Assembly (NCBI RefSeq): GCF_026929975.1
Contig: NZ_JANHOK010000003.1
Coordinates: 124,001 to 188,000 of the forward strand
Direction of reading: 5' to 3'
DNA: 64,000 nt
Source of the DNA: Bartonella sp. F02
GTDB taxonomy: Bacteria > Pseudomonadota > Alphaproteobacteria > Rhizobiales > Rhizobiaceae
The notes under the pieces were generated by a model. It was not told the DNA's origin. It ran no database searches and was given only the letters and a program-made list of their open reading frames with translations. Shown piece by piece: positions 49,559 to 59,939 of the stretch (positions are counted from its first letter, which is position 1; each line of letters begins with the position of its first letter). The translations under genes were made by a program, and so were the position numbers.

Positions 49559-50341
49559 ATGAATGAAGAAGAAAAAATACAAAAGAAACAAAAACAAGGT
49601 GGAATCTTTGAGCTCTTTTCTGTTTTGTTTCAGGCCTTATTTTTAGCTGCAATCGTCCGCACACTTTTTTTTCAACCTTTTAGTATTCCTTCTGGTTCGA
49701 TGCGGCCTACTTTATTAGTGGGAGATTATCTTTTTGTTGCTAAATATGCGTATGGGTATTCCCGTTTTTCTATGCCTTTTTCTCCTCCTCTTTTTTCTGG
49801 TCGTATTTGGGCATCTCAGCCAAAGCGTGGAGATGTTGTTGTTTTTCGTTTACCAAGTAATCCAGACATTGATTATATCAAACGTGTTGTAGGATTACCA
49901 GGGGATCGTATCCAGATGCGTCAAAGTGTTCTTTATATCAATGATGAAGCTGTTTCACGTCGTTTAATGGGAAAGATTGATAATCCGGATGTAACAGAAG
50001 TTAACTATCCTGTTGATGTTTATCGCGAGACACTTTCTAATGGTGTAAGCTATAATACGCTTGATTTGGAGTTTCTTCCGCGTGTTGATGAAACAAAGGT
50101 TTTTGAAGTTCCTGAAGGATATTATTTTATGATGGGTGATAATCGGGATAATTCAGATGATAGTCGTTTGAATGTAGGTTATGTTCCAGAGGAGAATCTT
50201 GTTGGTCGGGCAAATTTGATTTTTTTCTCTATCAGTAATGGTTCAAGTGCTTGGCAATTCTGGCGTTGGCCATTTGATATACGCTGGACACGTTTATTTT
50301 CATTTGTTGATACTATTCATTATTTTCCAGTGGATAAATAG
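49559..50341 (+). CDS. lepB: Signal peptidase I
   Basis: 260 residues from ATG 49559, close to the Brucella enzyme; longer in-frame starts upstream have weak sites. One membrane segment (about 17-37) precedes the catalytic serine in IPSGSMRPTL, and the lysine base lies in IDYIKRVVGLPGDRI; MGDNRDNSDDSR is box E. It cuts signal peptides on the periplasmic side. rnc follows after 7 bases. Confidence 0.95.
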   Translation: MNEEEKIQKKQKQGGIFELFSVLFQALFLAAIVRTLFFQPFSIPSGSMRPTLLVGDYLFVAKYAYGYSRFSMPFSPPLFSGRIWASQPKRGDVVVFRLPSNPDIDYIKRVVGLPGDRIQMRQSVLYINDEAVSRRLMGKIDNPDVTEVNYPVDVYRETLSNGVSYNTLDLEFLPRVDETKVFEVPEGYYFMMGDNRDNSDDSRLNVGYVPEENLVGRANLIFFSISNGSSAWQFWRWPFDIRWTRLFSFVDTIHYFPVDK

Positions 50342-50348
50342 AGGATAA

Positions 50349-51059
50349 ATGGTTAGATCTTCGATTGTTAGTCGGCTTGAAAAGCTGACGGGGTATAATT
50401 TTAAAGATGAAGATCGATTAAAGCGAGCGTTAACGCATTCTAGCGTCCAAGATTCAGAACAAGGCAATTATGAACGCTTGGAATTTCTAGGTGATCGAAT
50501 TCTTGGATTTTTAATTGCAGAGATGTTATATCAATTTTTCCCGCAAGCTAGTGAAGGTGAGTTATCGGTACGTTTAAATGGTTTGGTCAATGCCAAAACA
50601 TGTGCTGATATTGCACAGGAAATGGGGTTGCCCGATATGGTTCATGTTGGTTTTGAAATGAAAAATTTAGGAGGGCGCCGGTTAGTTAATATATACGCGG
50701 ATGTCATTGAATCTCTAATAGCTGTGATTTATCTCGATGGTGGTTTAGAAAGCGTTCGCCCTTTTATTCAAAGATATTGGAAAGATCGTGCATTGCAAAT
50801 GAATGCTGGACGGCGTGATGCTAAAACAGAATTACAAGAATGGGCTCACACACAAGGGAATGTGCAGCCACAATATCGAGTTGTAAATCGTTGTGGTCCA
50901 GATCATGATCCCGTTTTTATGGTAGAAGCAAGTGTTTCTGGTTTTGAACCTGAGATAGGGCAAGGGAGTTCTAAGCGGCAAGCTGAAAGAATGGCAGCTG
51001 AAAAGATTTTGCGACGTGAAGGTATATGGGAAACAGTGAAGGGAAATGATTGTGAATGA
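50349..51059 (+). CDS. rnc: Ribonuclease III
   Basis: 236 residues. The catalytic motif is ERLEFLGDRILG, with the second acidic site in YADVIESLIAVI, and a dsRNA-binding domain covers the last 70 residues (GSSKRQAERMAAEKIL). It processes rRNA precursors and mRNAs. The end overlaps era. Confidence 0.96.
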   Translation: MVRSSIVSRLEKLTGYNFKDEDRLKRALTHSSVQDSEQGNYERLEFLGDRILGFLIAEMLYQFFPQASEGELSVRLNGLVNAKTCADIAQEMGLPDMVHVGFEMKNLGGRRLVNIYADVIESLIAVIYLDGGLESVRPFIQRYWKDRALQMNAGRRDAKTELQEWAHTQGNVQPQYRVVNRCGPDHDPVFMVEASVSGFEPEIGQGSSKRQAERMAAEKILRREGIWETVKGNDCE

Positions 51060-51954
51060 CGTTACAAAAAAACGTTCTGGGTTTGTTGCGCTCATTGGTG
51101 TTCCTAATGCTGGTAAGTCGACATTGATTAATCAGTTAGTTGGAACAAAAGTTTCCATTGTAACGCATAAAGTACAAACAACGCGCACTTTAGTGCGTGG
51201 TATTGTTATCTATGATGATACGCAAATCGTATTAATTGATACACCGGGGATATTTAATCCTCATAAGAGATTAGAAAAAGCTATGGTCTCCACGGCTTGG
51301 AGTGGTGCGAGAGATGCCGATGTTCTTTTAGTTTTGGTTGATGCTCAAAATGGTCTTTCGAATGAAGTAAGTGAGATGTTGGATATTTTGAACACGATCA
51401 AACAAGATAAAATTCTTGTTTTAAATAAAATTGATGCAGTTGCTAAATCATCTCTTTTAACGTTAACCGCTAAAATTAATGAGCGTGTAAAGTTTTCGCA
51501 GACATTTATGATTTCAGCTTTAACGGGTTCAGGTTGTGAGAACTTGCTTCATTATTTGAGTACAATCATGCAAGAAGGACCTTGGTATTATCCAGAAGAT
51601 CAGATTTCAGATACGCCCATGCGCCATCTTGCTGCTGAAATTACACGCGAAAAGCTTTTTCTTCGTCTTCATGAAGAGCTTCCTTATTCTTCAACAGTTG
51701 AAATAGAAAATTGGGAAGAGCGTCCAGATGGTTCGGTTAAAATTAGTCAAGTTATTTATGTAGAAAGAGAAAATCAAAGAAAAATTGTCTTAGGAGCAAA
51801 AGGAAGTACAATTAAGGCGATTGGTCAGGCTGCGCGTAAAGAATTAATGGAGATTATGCAACAGAAAGTTCATCTTTTTCTATTTGTGAAAGTTCGTAAT
51901 AAGTGGACTTCTGATCCAGAGCGTTATCGTGAAATGGGATTGGATTTTGTTTAA
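51052..51954 (+). CDS. era: GTPase Era
   Basis: About 300 residues. G1 is GVPNAGKST, G3 DTPGIF, G4 NKIDA, and a C-terminal KH domain (GAKGSTIKAIGQAAR) binds 16S rRNA in 30S assembly. GTG at 51052 is 8 bases after AGGGA and is favoured; ATG at 51046 in the same frame is only 1-2 bases from it. The start overlaps the rnc stop. Confidence 0.95.
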   Translation: MNDVTKKRSGFVALIGVPNAGKSTLINQLVGTKVSIVTHKVQTTRTLVRGIVIYDDTQIVLIDTPGIFNPHKRLEKAMVSTAWSGARDADVLLVLVDAQNGLSNEVSEMLDILNTIKQDKILVLNKIDAVAKSSLLTLTAKINERVKFSQTFMISALTGSGCENLLHYLSTIMQEGPWYYPEDQISDTPMRHLAAEITREKLFLRLHEELPYSSTVEIENWEERPDGSVKISQVIYVERENQRKIVLGAKGSTIKAIGQAARKELMEIMQQKVHLFLFVKVRNKWTSDPERYREMGLDFV

Positions 51955-51959
51955 ATAAA

Positions 51960-52706
51960 ATGAAATGGAAAGAGCAAGCTATCATCCTTGGTACGCGTTC
52001 ACATGGTGAAACAAGCGTTATTCTTGAAATTATGACGCATCAGCGTGGCCGTTATATGGGGGTGGTAAAAGGGGGGCGTTCTCGTCGTATGGCAGCTCTT
52101 CTCCAGCCTGGGAATTTTGTTGAAGCTGAATGGTGGGCTCGTTTAGATGAGCACTTAGGTTTATTTAGGCTTGAAGCACTTTATTTTCATGCTTCGCGAT
52201 TAATGCTTTTTCCAGAAGCGCTTTATACTTTGCAATTAATAACTTTTTATTTAAGACTTCTTCCTGAACGAGATCCTCATCCTGTTTTGTATGACATTTT
52301 ATATCTGTTCATGCAGAATTTTGATGAACCATTTTTAAATGCTGAATTGCTTGTACGTTTTGAGATGCGTCTTCTTGAAGAGCTTGGTTTTGGTCTTGAT
52401 TTGTCTTGCTGTGTTGCGACAGGACGTCAAGATAACCTCTATTATGTATCGCCGAAGTCAGGGCGTGCTGTATGCGAGGAAGCGGGTCAACCTTGGAAAG
52501 ATAAACTGCTGCTTTTACCTCAGTTTCTTGCACAAAGAAAGCATCGTCCTGTTGATTTTAATGATATTAGAGATGGGTTGATCTTAACAAATTTTTTTTT
52601 AACCCGTCATATTTGGGAAACACGTGGAATAAAACAACCATCAGTTCGTACTAATTTAATACAATTATTTGAACGACGATTTCATAGAAAAGCTTTAATT
52701 GGCTAA
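51960..52706 (+). CDS. recO: DNA repair protein RecO
   Basis: 248 residues. The OB-fold start MKWKEQAIILGTRSHGETS and the following KGGRSRRMAALLQPG are typical. The C-terminal part keeps cysteines in CCVATGRQDNLYYVSPKSGR, part of the zinc motif. RecO loads RecA on SSB-coated DNA with RecR. It follows era by five bases, a conserved order. Confidence 0.94.
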   Translation: MKWKEQAIILGTRSHGETSVILEIMTHQRGRYMGVVKGGRSRRMAALLQPGNFVEAEWWARLDEHLGLFRLEALYFHASRLMLFPEALYTLQLITFYLRLLPERDPHPVLYDILYLFMQNFDEPFLNAELLVRFEMRLLEELGFGLDLSCCVATGRQDNLYYVSPKSGRAVCEEAGQPWKDKLLLLPQFLAQRKHRPVDFNDIRDGLILTNFFLTRHIWETRGIKQPSVRTNLIQLFERRFHRKALIG

Positions 52707-52732
52707 TTGAGTAAAATGGGTAGAAGATAAAT

Positions 52733-53578
52733 ATGCAAATTTTAAAAACAATAGCGGAAGTTCGTCAATCTGTTGCAGAAGAGCGACGTTTAGGATTATC
52801 AATTGGCTTTGTGCCAACAATGGGAGCATTGCATAAAGGTCATCTTGCATTGGTACAAAAAGCAAAAGAAATGTGCGATCGCGTATTCGTTTCTATTTTT
52901 GTTAATCCGAAGCAATTCGAGTCTCAGGAAGATTTTGATATGTATCCAAGAGATCTCGCGGGAGACTGTATTTTATTGAAAAATGAGGGTGTGGAATATG
53001 TTTTTGCACCTTCTGAGGAAACAATGTGGCCCCCAGGAAATGATACAATTGTCAACGTAGAACAATTATCACAGATTTTAATGGGCAAAATACGTCCGGG
53101 GCATTTTTGCGGTATAACGAGTGTTGTTGCTAAATTATTTAACATTGTTCAACCTGATAAAGCTTTTTTTGGAGAAAAGGATTTTCAACAAATTTTGATT
53201 ATTCGTCGTATGGTTGAAGATTTAGCTTTTCCTATTGAAATTGTCGGTGTGCCAATTTTACGGGATGCGGATGGTGTGGCCAGCTCTTCACGGAATCAAC
53301 TTTTAACATTAGAAGATAGAAAAGCTGCAAGCATTATTCCTAAAAGTGGTAAGGCTATTGAAGAGCTTTATCATCAGGGTGAACGATCTGTCGATAAACT
53401 ATGTAAGATTGTACGTGATATTTTGCAGCAAGAATCGCGTGCTACCATTGAATCGATAGATTTACGAGATATGGAAACTTTAAGCGTAATCAGGGGAACG
53501 CTTGATAAACCTGCGGTTTTATTATTAACAGTCCGCTTTGGTAAAATTAGATTGATTGATCAATATATATTACAATAG
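52733..53578 (+). CDS. panC: Pantothenate synthetase
   Basis: 281 residues. [14 protein letters not shown] (HIGH-like) and [16 protein letters not shown] are family motifs; the KMSKS-like SSSRNQLL is present. It ligates pantoate and beta-alanine. panB follows at once, so the pathway's two pantoate steps are adjacent. Confidence 0.96.
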   Translation: MQILKTIAEVRQSVAEERRLGLSIGFVPTMGALHKGHLALVQKAKEMCDRVFVSIFVNPKQFESQEDFDMYPRDLAGDCILLKNEGVEYVFAPSEETMWPPGNDTIVNVEQLSQILMGKIRPGHFCGITSVVAKLFNIVQPDKAFFGEKDFQQILIIRRMVEDLAFPIEIVGVPILRDADGVASSSRNQLLTLEDRKAASIIPKSGKAIEELYHQGERSVDKLCKIVRDILQQESRATIESIDLRDMETLSVIRGTLDKPAVLLLTVRFGKIRLIDQYILQ

Positions 53579-53591
53579 GAAAGTTAGAAAA

Positions 53592-54407
53592 ATGGATTTA
53601 TATAAAACCATAAAACGGATTACTGCTTCTGAAATACGATTAAAAAAGAAACAAGAACCGATTGTTTCTTTAACTGCTTATCAAGCTTATAATGCGCGAA
53701 TTGCTGATCCATATTGTGATTTTCTTTTGGTAGGTGATAGTGTTGGTATGGTTGTTCATGGTTTTGAGACTACGCTGCCCGTTAATGTTGATATGATGAT
53801 CTTGCATGGACAGGCGGTTGTTCGTGGATCTAAACGAGCTCTTGTTGTTATTGATATGCCTTTTGGTTCTTATGAAGAAAGCCCAGAACAAGCTTTTTCT
53901 AATGCATCGCGAATTGTTGCGGAAACGGGGTGTGGTGCTGTTAAACTTGAAGGTGGTGTTTACATGGCAAAAACAATTGAATTTTTATGTAAACGCGGTA
54001 TCCCTGTTATGGGGCATATTGGTTTAACACCACAGGCGGTGAATCATTTTGGAGGTTTTAAAACTCAAGGATGTAATAAAAGTGATTGGCAATCAATTGA
54101 AGCTGATGCTGCAGCGGTTGAAGAGGCGGGAGCTTTTGCTGTTGTTGTAGAAGGAGTAGTAGAGCCTTTAGCAGTGAAACTTACGGAAAGTCTTTCTATT
54201 CCTACTATTGGAATTGGTGCATCTAATCAATGTGATGGACAGATATTAGTGATGGAAGATATGTTAGGCTATGGTACTTGGGTACCTAAATTTGTGCGTC
54301 GTTATGGTGTTTTGGAGCAGGCAATGGAAACGGCGATTAAGAATTATGCAAATGATGTTAAATCACGTGCTTTTCCAGATGATTCAGAAATTTATAAATT
54401 CAAATAA
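53592..54407 (+). CDS. panB: Ketopantoate hydroxymethyltransferase
   Basis: 271 residues from ATG 53592; AGGAAAG lies before it, and in-frame starts upstream overlap pan[16 protein letters not shown] and the later [11 protein letters not shown] are signatures. It makes ketopantoate for coenzyme A. Only 13 bases after panC. Confidence 0.95.
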   Translation: MDLYKTIKRITASEIRLKKKQEPIVSLTAYQAYNARIADPYCDFLLVGDSVGMVVHGFETTLPVNVDMMILHGQAVVRGSKRALVVIDMPFGSYEESPEQAFSNASRIVAETGCGAVKLEGGVYMAKTIEFLCKRGIPVMGHIGLTPQAVNHFGGFKTQGCNKSDWQSIEADAAAVEEAGAFAVVVEGVVEPLAVKLTESLSIPTIGIGASNQCDGQILVMEDMLGYGTWVPKFVRRYGVLEQAMETAIKNYANDVKSRAFPDDSEIYKFK

Positions 54408-54980
54408 AATTTCATTTAAAAACAATAAGAAGAATGATTTTTTTAAGGTTAATTATGAGAAAATTTTAAAATATTTTTTGTTTTTAAGGGATATGAAAGA
54501 TAAGTTCTTTTGTTGTGTAAAGTATGGCTGTAAATTAAATCCACTGAGTCAAATATTGTTGGAATAAGCAAAATAGCGTAGAGTTTTTTCTGTCCGAGAA
54601 TTTGCAAGGATGGTTGCTGCATAAAAAAGCAATGATACGATTAGTTTATTGTGTATGTTTGCGACGAATATATTGTTTTTGTGTAATAGTTTAAAGGATA
54701 AGATTATATCACTTATAACATGTTGAGTCGTGTCATGAAGAAATGTTAAAAGATATTTATTGCTGTGAGAGTGTAAAAAAAGTCTTTTAAAATATTTGTT
54801 TTACAAAAATTGCGTGTTGTACCAGAGGGTAAGTGTATTCTTCTTGTATTTGTTCATTTTAGTATGAGGTGTGAGAAATATCTCAAATTTTAATATCAAA
54901 GAGAGAAGAATTCAGTAAATATAATTGTTAGTCAAGAAGCGTTCTTTACCAAGCGCGTTCAGCCTCCGTTTTGAGATAAT
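54408..54980. other. Gene-free region between panB and the YgfZ-type gene
   Basis: About 570 A/T-rich bases between convergent genes, so no promoter is required. No coding remnant, tRNA or strong terminator was found. A frame running from within panB to 54567 has no recognisable domain and is treated as chance. Confidence 0.4.
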
Positions 54981-55862
54981 TTAGTTTTGATCATGACAGT
55001 TAATTTCTACGTCCTTTTCAGGAAAAGTGAAGTTCATATTTTCAGCAATAGTGATTGTGACAGGGATATTTCCTACAGTAAATGGAATATTTTTGTTCAT
55101 AGCATCTTTTACATGATCAATACGCAATAAAGCTAAAGCTTCATTTTCTACACATGTGCTCAATTGACCAAGGATTTTAGTGTCTGCTTGAATAGTGGAT
55201 GTAGAAGTTAAGTTATCTTTTCCTTTAACAATTAAAAAGCGGCGACGTGCTGTACTTCTGTGATGCATTCGTGAGATTACTTCTTGACCAATATAGCATC
55301 CTTTATTGAAGACAAGTCCATTAATTTGATCGTAATTAATATCATGAGGAAATACTTTACCTATTTCATAATCTTGACCACTTTCTGCAATGGCAAAACG
55401 AATACGCATACGCTCCCAATTATCATTGTATTCAGGAACAGAAAAAGGTATTTTCCCATAAATGCGAGTGACGTGTTTTGTTTGTGGGAATCGTTTATCA
55501 ACAAACTTTAAATCAAAATCAGATGTATCCTCTTCATTGTCCCAAAAAACTGTAATAGTTTCATGTAATGGTTGTGTAATTTCTATTTTTTTATGTAATT
55601 TATAAAGGTTCAGCCGTTTTTGAAAGGTATCAGCTAAATATTCAGCAATATCAATCATATATCCGTGATCAATTTTACAAATCAAAAAATCAGCGATAAC
55701 TTTTCCTTGTGGTGATAAAAGTGCACCAGGAAAAAGCTCTTGCAGGCCAATTTTTTCTACATTTGTTGTAATTAAAGCTTGTAGAAAATGTGTTGCTTCT
55801 TCACCTATAATTTTAATAATTTTACGATTTTTTAGGTTAATAGCATTGTGTTTTTTGATCAT
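54981..55862 (-). CDS. ygfZ: YgfZ/GcvT-type folate-binding protein for Fe-S enzymes
   Basis: 293 residues from ATG 55862; AGGAAG lies 10 bases upstream, and a longer frame to 55910 has no such site. The motif KGCYIGQEVISRMHHR near residue 205 is the YgfZ signature, with its reactive cysteine. The family uses tetrahydrofolate to help build or repair Fe-S proteins. It is divergent from the amidohydrolase gene. Confidence 0.92.
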   Translation of the reverse strand: MIKKHNAINLKNRKIIKIIGEEATHFLQALITTNVEKIGLQELFPGALLSPQGKVIADFLICKIDHGYMIDIAEYLADTFQKRLNLYKLHKKIEITQPLHETITVFWDNEEDTSDFDLKFVDKRFPQTKHVTRIYGKIPFSVPEYNDNWERMRIRFAIAESGQDYEIGKVFPHDINYDQINGLVFNKGCYIGQEVISRMHHRSTARRRFLIVKGKDNLTSTSTIQADTKILGQLSTCVENEALALLRIDHVKDAMNKNIPFTVGNIPVTITIAENMNFTFPEKDVEINCHDQN

Positions 55863-55925
55863 GGTACTTGTCTTCCTGCTCAGAGTTACATAATCGATAA
55901 TATATAACATGTAAGGAGCGTGGCT

Positions 55926-57254
55926 ATGTTTAAAACATTTGATACAATTTTAAAAGGCGCAACACTTGTTAATCATGATGGAATGAGTCAACGTGATATT
56001 GGTGTCATAGATGGGCGTATTGCGGAAATTGGTGATCTTACACGTGCATCTTCTGGTGAAGTCATTGATTGTACAGGTCTTCATATTTTGCCTGGTATCA
56101 TTGATAGCCAGGTTCATTTTCGAGAGCCTGGTAATGAGCATAAAGAAGATTTAGAAAGTGGTTCTCGTTCTGCGGTTTTGGGAGGTGTCACGGCAGTGTT
56201 TGAAATGCCTAATACGAATCCGCTGACGATATCCGAGGAAGCTTTAACGGATAAAGTAAATCGTGGATTTCATAGAATGCATTGTGATTTTGCATTCTGG
56301 GTTGGAGGAACACGAGAAAATGCACATGATTTGGGGGAATTAGAAAGACTTCCTGGGGCGGCTGGAGTTAAAGTTTTTATGGGATCTTCTACGGGGAATC
56401 TTTTAGTTGATGATGATGAAAGTGTGCGTTGCATTTTGCAGAATACACGCCGTCGAACAGCTTTTCATTCTGAAGATGAAGAAAGATTGAACGAACGTAA
56501 AATATTTCGTATCGAAGGAGATGCATCATCACATCCAGTTTGGCGTGATGAGATCGCGGCATTAAAGTCTACACAGCGTTTAGTTAAAATAGCGTATGAA
56601 ACGAGAGCACGTATCCATGTGTTACATCTTTCGACCGCAGAAGAAATTGATTTTTTGAAGAAGCATAAAGATGTGGCAACGATTGAGGTAACACCTCATC
56701 ATTTAACTTTGACAGCTGATGATTATCAACGACTTGGCACATTGATACAGATGAATCCTCCTATTCGTGAAAGTCGTCATAGAGAAGCTCTTTGGTATGG
56801 TCTGCAACAAGGTATTATTGATGTTTTAGGTTCTGATCATGCTCCTCATACGCTTGAAGAAAAGCATAAACTCTATCCTTCATCACCTTCAGGAATGACA
56901 GGTGTTCAAACAACAGTGGCGATTATGTTGTCCCATGTAAATGCGGGGCGTCTCTCTCTTGAGCGTTTTGTTGATCTTACTTCACACGGTCCTCATCGCG
57001 TTTTTGGGATAAGTCGCAAGGGACGGATTGCAGTTGGATATGATGCGGATTTGACCATTGTTGATCTAAAACGGGAAGAAATTATAACGAACGCACAAGT
57101 TGGTTCACGCGCTGGTTGGACACCTTATGATGGTAAAAAGGTTAAAGGATGGCCAGTTGGAACAATTATTCGGGGTATGCGGGTGATGTGGGAAGGTGAA
57201 ATCGTAACACCTTCGCAAGGTGAACCTATTCAATTTACAGAAGTATTGGCGTAG
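55926..57254 (+). CDS. pyrC: Dihydroorotase-like cyclic amidohydrolase
   Basis: 442 residues from ATG 55926, 7 bases after AAGGAG. It resembles class I dihydroorotase: IIDSQVHFREPG, the lysine in GVKVFMGSSTGN, His in AFHSEDE, His in VLHLSTAEE, and Asp in GSDHAPHTLEEK. The first metal histidine of the usual HxH is glutamine here (QVH). I recall the same change in other Rhizobiales annotated PyrC, so it is not a lone mutation. It may be the working dihydroorotase or an altered paralogue. Confidence 0.85.
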   Translation: MFKTFDTILKGATLVNHDGMSQRDIGVIDGRIAEIGDLTRASSGEVIDCTGLHILPGIIDSQVHFREPGNEHKEDLESGSRSAVLGGVTAVFEMPNTNPLTISEEALTDKVNRGFHRMHCDFAFWVGGTRENAHDLGELERLPGAAGVKVFMGSSTGNLLVDDDESVRCILQNTRRRTAFHSEDEERLNERKIFRIEGDASSHPVWRDEIAALKSTQRLVKIAYETRARIHVLHLSTAEEIDFLKKHKDVATIEVTPHHLTLTADDYQRLGTLIQMNPPIRESRHREALWYGLQQGIIDVLGSDHAPHTLEEKHKLYPSSPSGMTGVQTTVAIMLSHVNAGRLSLERFVDLTSHGPHRVFGISRKGRIAVGYDADLTIVDLKREEIITNAQVGSRAGWTPYDGKKVKGWPVGTIIRGMRVMWEGEIVTPSQGEPIQFTEVLA

Positions 57255-57324
57255 TGGGGTTTACAAAAAGAGTTTCATTGAGAGGGAGATATTGTGAGTA
57301 TCAAAAGTGTTCATGTTTTTTTAA

Positions 57325-57717
57325 TTACAATGATGAATTCTTCAAATGTATAAGGAGATTTTCAGATAAAGCTTTCCCTTCTTTAATATATCTTTGATCT
57401 GCTTCAATTGCCGAATGTGTACACGAGTGATAGTTGGCAGAAAAAGCACGATAAGCTCTGTTGAATGCTTCATACAGGTAAGCACGTTGCTCCGAAGTTG
57501 GTTGTTCAGCTTCGATTAAGGCTTCCATGTGATCATACCATTGAGTTGTGGGAGTGCTGCAAAGATTACGAAGGTAATGCAAAGATCCCAAAATTTCTGC
57601 TAATCGCAATAATTTTGTGTCATCAGGTAGAACTTGTTGTGTAAAAACGGGTGTTGAATTTAAAAAAAACATTAAAATAATGTTATTTATCAATATATTG
57701 CGTATTATTCTTTTCAT
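57325..57717 (-). CDS. Exported TIGR02301-type protein
   Basis: 130 residues. A signal peptide (about 1-26) is followed by RLAEILGSLHYLRNLC and a later AFNRAYRAFSANYHSCTHSA, the pattern of TIGR02301, a small alphaproteobacterial periplasmic family of unknown function. Two cysteines could form a disulfide. It stands alone and converges on the amidohydrolase gene. Confidence 0.82.
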   Translation of the reverse strand: MKRIIRNILINNIILMFFLNSTPVFTQQVLPDDTKLLRLAEILGSLHYLRNLCSTPTTQWYDHMEALIEAEQPTSEQRAYLYEAFNRAYRAFSANYHSCTHSAIEADQRYIKEGKALSENLLIHLKNSSL

Positions 57718-58122
57718 TTTTTTATAGTCTTTGTGCGATCACAAATATGGAAAATAATTTCCTTATTGAGCATATTTTGAAACGATGTTCATGAATTAAT
57801 CAGTTTATCTTTACTGATAGTGAGATGTTATCAATTTAGGGCATAAGAACTGGTAAGGGAATAATGATGCAAACATTAAAAAGCTGCTCAAAGTTGAATA
57901 ATGTAAATTATTTTAGTTTTTTGCATGTCAATTTGATTTCTTTTTTGTAAATAGAAACCTTATGTTCCTATCTTTTATGCTCTATGTAAAATATGCTGAC
58001 ATTGAGTATAAAGAATCCAACAGAGCAATGGTGATTTTGAAATTGAACGTATAAAGAGTTTAATCATTTGGAAAAACTTTTCAAGAAGTGTAGAAAAGCA
58101 ATATCGCAAGCGGAATGCAATT
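57718..58122. other. Intergenic region upstream of cysS
   Basis: About 405 bases between divergent genes. It holds their promoters, which I could not place with confidence. No RNA gene or coding remnant is visible. Confidence 0.4.
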
Positions 58123-59631
58123 ATGGGAAATTTACGATTTTACAACACTCTTACACGTAAAAAAGAAGATTTTATACCAATTGATGCGACTAAGGTGCGC
58201 CTTTATGTTTGTGGTCCGACAGTTTACGATTACGCTCATATTGGCAATGCCCGTCCCGTAATTGTCTTTGATATTTTATTTCGCTTATTACGTTATGTTT
58301 ATGGCAAAGATCACGTTATATATGTTCGCAACATTACAGATGTAGATGATAAAATTAATGCACGCGCAGCTTGTGAATATCCAAAGTTAACGCTTAATGA
58401 CGCTATTCGCCAATTAACGGAGCGCATGTACGATCAATTTCAAAAAGATTCAATGGCTCTTGGTTGTTTGTTGCCAACTCACCAGCCACGTGCCACTGAT
58501 TATTTGGAAGAAATGCGCTCTTTGATAGAAATATTGCTTAAAAAAGGTCACGCTTATATAGCAGAAAATCATGTATTATTTTCTGTGAGCAGTATAAAAA
58601 ATGAACCTCATTATGGAGCACTTGCAAAACGATCTTTGAATGAAATGAGAGCAGGAGCACGTGTTGATGTTGCTGCCTATAAAAGAGAGGAAATGGATTT
58701 TGTTTTATGGAAACCTTCTGCAGAAGGAGAACCTGGTTGGAAATCTCCGGCTGGAATTAATGTTTTAGGGCGTCCAGGTTGGCATATTGAATGTTCAGCG
58801 ATGTCAATGGCAAAATTGTTAGATCCTTATGGAGGAGGGCTAGCTTGTGATGATCCGAAAGAAAATGTTTTTGATATTCATGGTGGTGGTATTGATTTGA
58901 TTTTTCCTCATCATGAAAATGAGATTGCACAGAGTTGTTCTGCTTTTGGAACTAAGCGCATGGCTAATTTTTGGATGCATAATGGTTTTTTGCAGGTTGA
59001 AGGCAAAAAGATGTCCAAAAGTCTTGGTAATTTCATTACTATCCGTTCTATTTTAGAATGTGATCTTTTAGAATTTAATAATGTTTTGACAGATGAAATG
59101 AAACAGAGCTGGGCTGGTTTATCTGCACGTTTTTCAATATTGCAAACGCATTATCGTGAACCATTGAATTGGACAGCTCAGCGTTTAGCGCAGTCCAGTA
59201 GTGAGTTATATCGTTGGTATGAACTACTTCGTTTTGAAAGAGATCGTTTGAAGAATAATGAATCTATTGATACTGCTTTGATAAGTGCATTAAGCGATGA
59301 TTTGAATACTTCAAATGCTTTCATGATTCTGCGAAAATTTTATAAAGAAGGAAATGCTTCAGCGCTTGCGCACGGTATGGATTTGTTAGGGCTTTTACGA
59401 TGCGAATGGGTTAAAAGAAGTGAGTGTCCACTTTTCATTAAAAAGGCAAGTTTTGATTCTGAGTTTATTAATCAGCGTATCACTGAAAGATTATTATTTA
59501 TTCGTAATAAAGAGTGGGAAGCTGCAGATAAAATTCGAGATGAGCTTGCGTTAGGAGGAGTTTCTTTAATAGATAAAAAGGATCCGCAGACGGGTGAACG
59601 TATGACTACGTGGGAGATAAAACGCATATAA
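58123..59631 (+). CDS. cysS: Cysteinyl-tRNA synthetase
   Basis: 502 residues, longer than the common 460. The HIGH-type motif is [10 protein letters not shown]; a zinc site uses Cys in YVCGPTVYD and [16 protein letters not shown] is the second class I motif. The longer length comes partly from an insertion near residues 140-200 and from the C-terminal domain. Start by ATG after a weak site. Confidence 0.96.
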   Translation: MGNLRFYNTLTRKKEDFIPIDATKVRLYVCGPTVYDYAHIGNARPVIVFDILFRLLRYVYGKDHVIYVRNITDVDDKINARAACEYPKLTLNDAIRQLTERMYDQFQKDSMALGCLLPTHQPRATDYLEEMRSLIEILLKKGHAYIAENHVLFSVSSIKNEPHYGALAKRSLNEMRAGARVDVAAYKREEMDFVLWKPSAEGEPGWKSPAGINVLGRPGWHIECSAMSMAKLLDPYGGGLACDDPKENVFDIHGGGIDLIFPHHENEIAQSCSAFGTKRMANFWMHNGFLQVEGKKMSKSLGNFITIRSILECDLLEFNNVLTDEMKQSWAGLSARFSILQTHYREPLNWTAQRLAQSSSELYRWYELLRFERDRLKNNESIDTALISALSDDLNTSNAFMILRKFYKEGNASALAHGMDLLGLLRCEWVKRSECPLFIKKASFDSEFINQRITERLLFIRNKEWEAADKIRDELALGGVSLIDKKDPQTGERMTTWEIKRI

Positions 59632-59939
59632 TTTTGTATTTTGTTCATTTTAATTGAAATGCCAAAATGATTAAAAAATAGAGCATTTGAAAATGAGTTT
59701 CAAAATGCAGTAAAAAAGAGTAAACGCTAAAAAATTATTTTTAACAAAGTAATGTAAATCTACAAATAAATTCAAATGGCTCTTTCTTGGTTCTTTTTCT
59801 TAAAACATTTTCATTCTAAGTGTTTCGATGAGAGTGTAGTTTGTTGGAAAAAAGGAAGATATAATATGTTTTACAAACAATAACAGAGAATTTATATGTG
59901 TGTCTGTTAAGTTGGTATAAAAAAAGAAGTAAAAGTTTC
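59632..59939. other. Intergenic region between cysS and the ABC exporter
   Basis: About 310 bases. An imperfect inverted repeat, GCATTTGAAA (59683) with TTTCAAAATGC (to 59708), could end the cysS transcript. The rest is A/T-rich leader of the next gene. Confidence 0.35.

Noticed and set aside
54271-54567. 98-codon frame running from within panB into the gap
   Set aside because: Two thirds overlap panB in another frame; the rest is A/T-rich with no domain.
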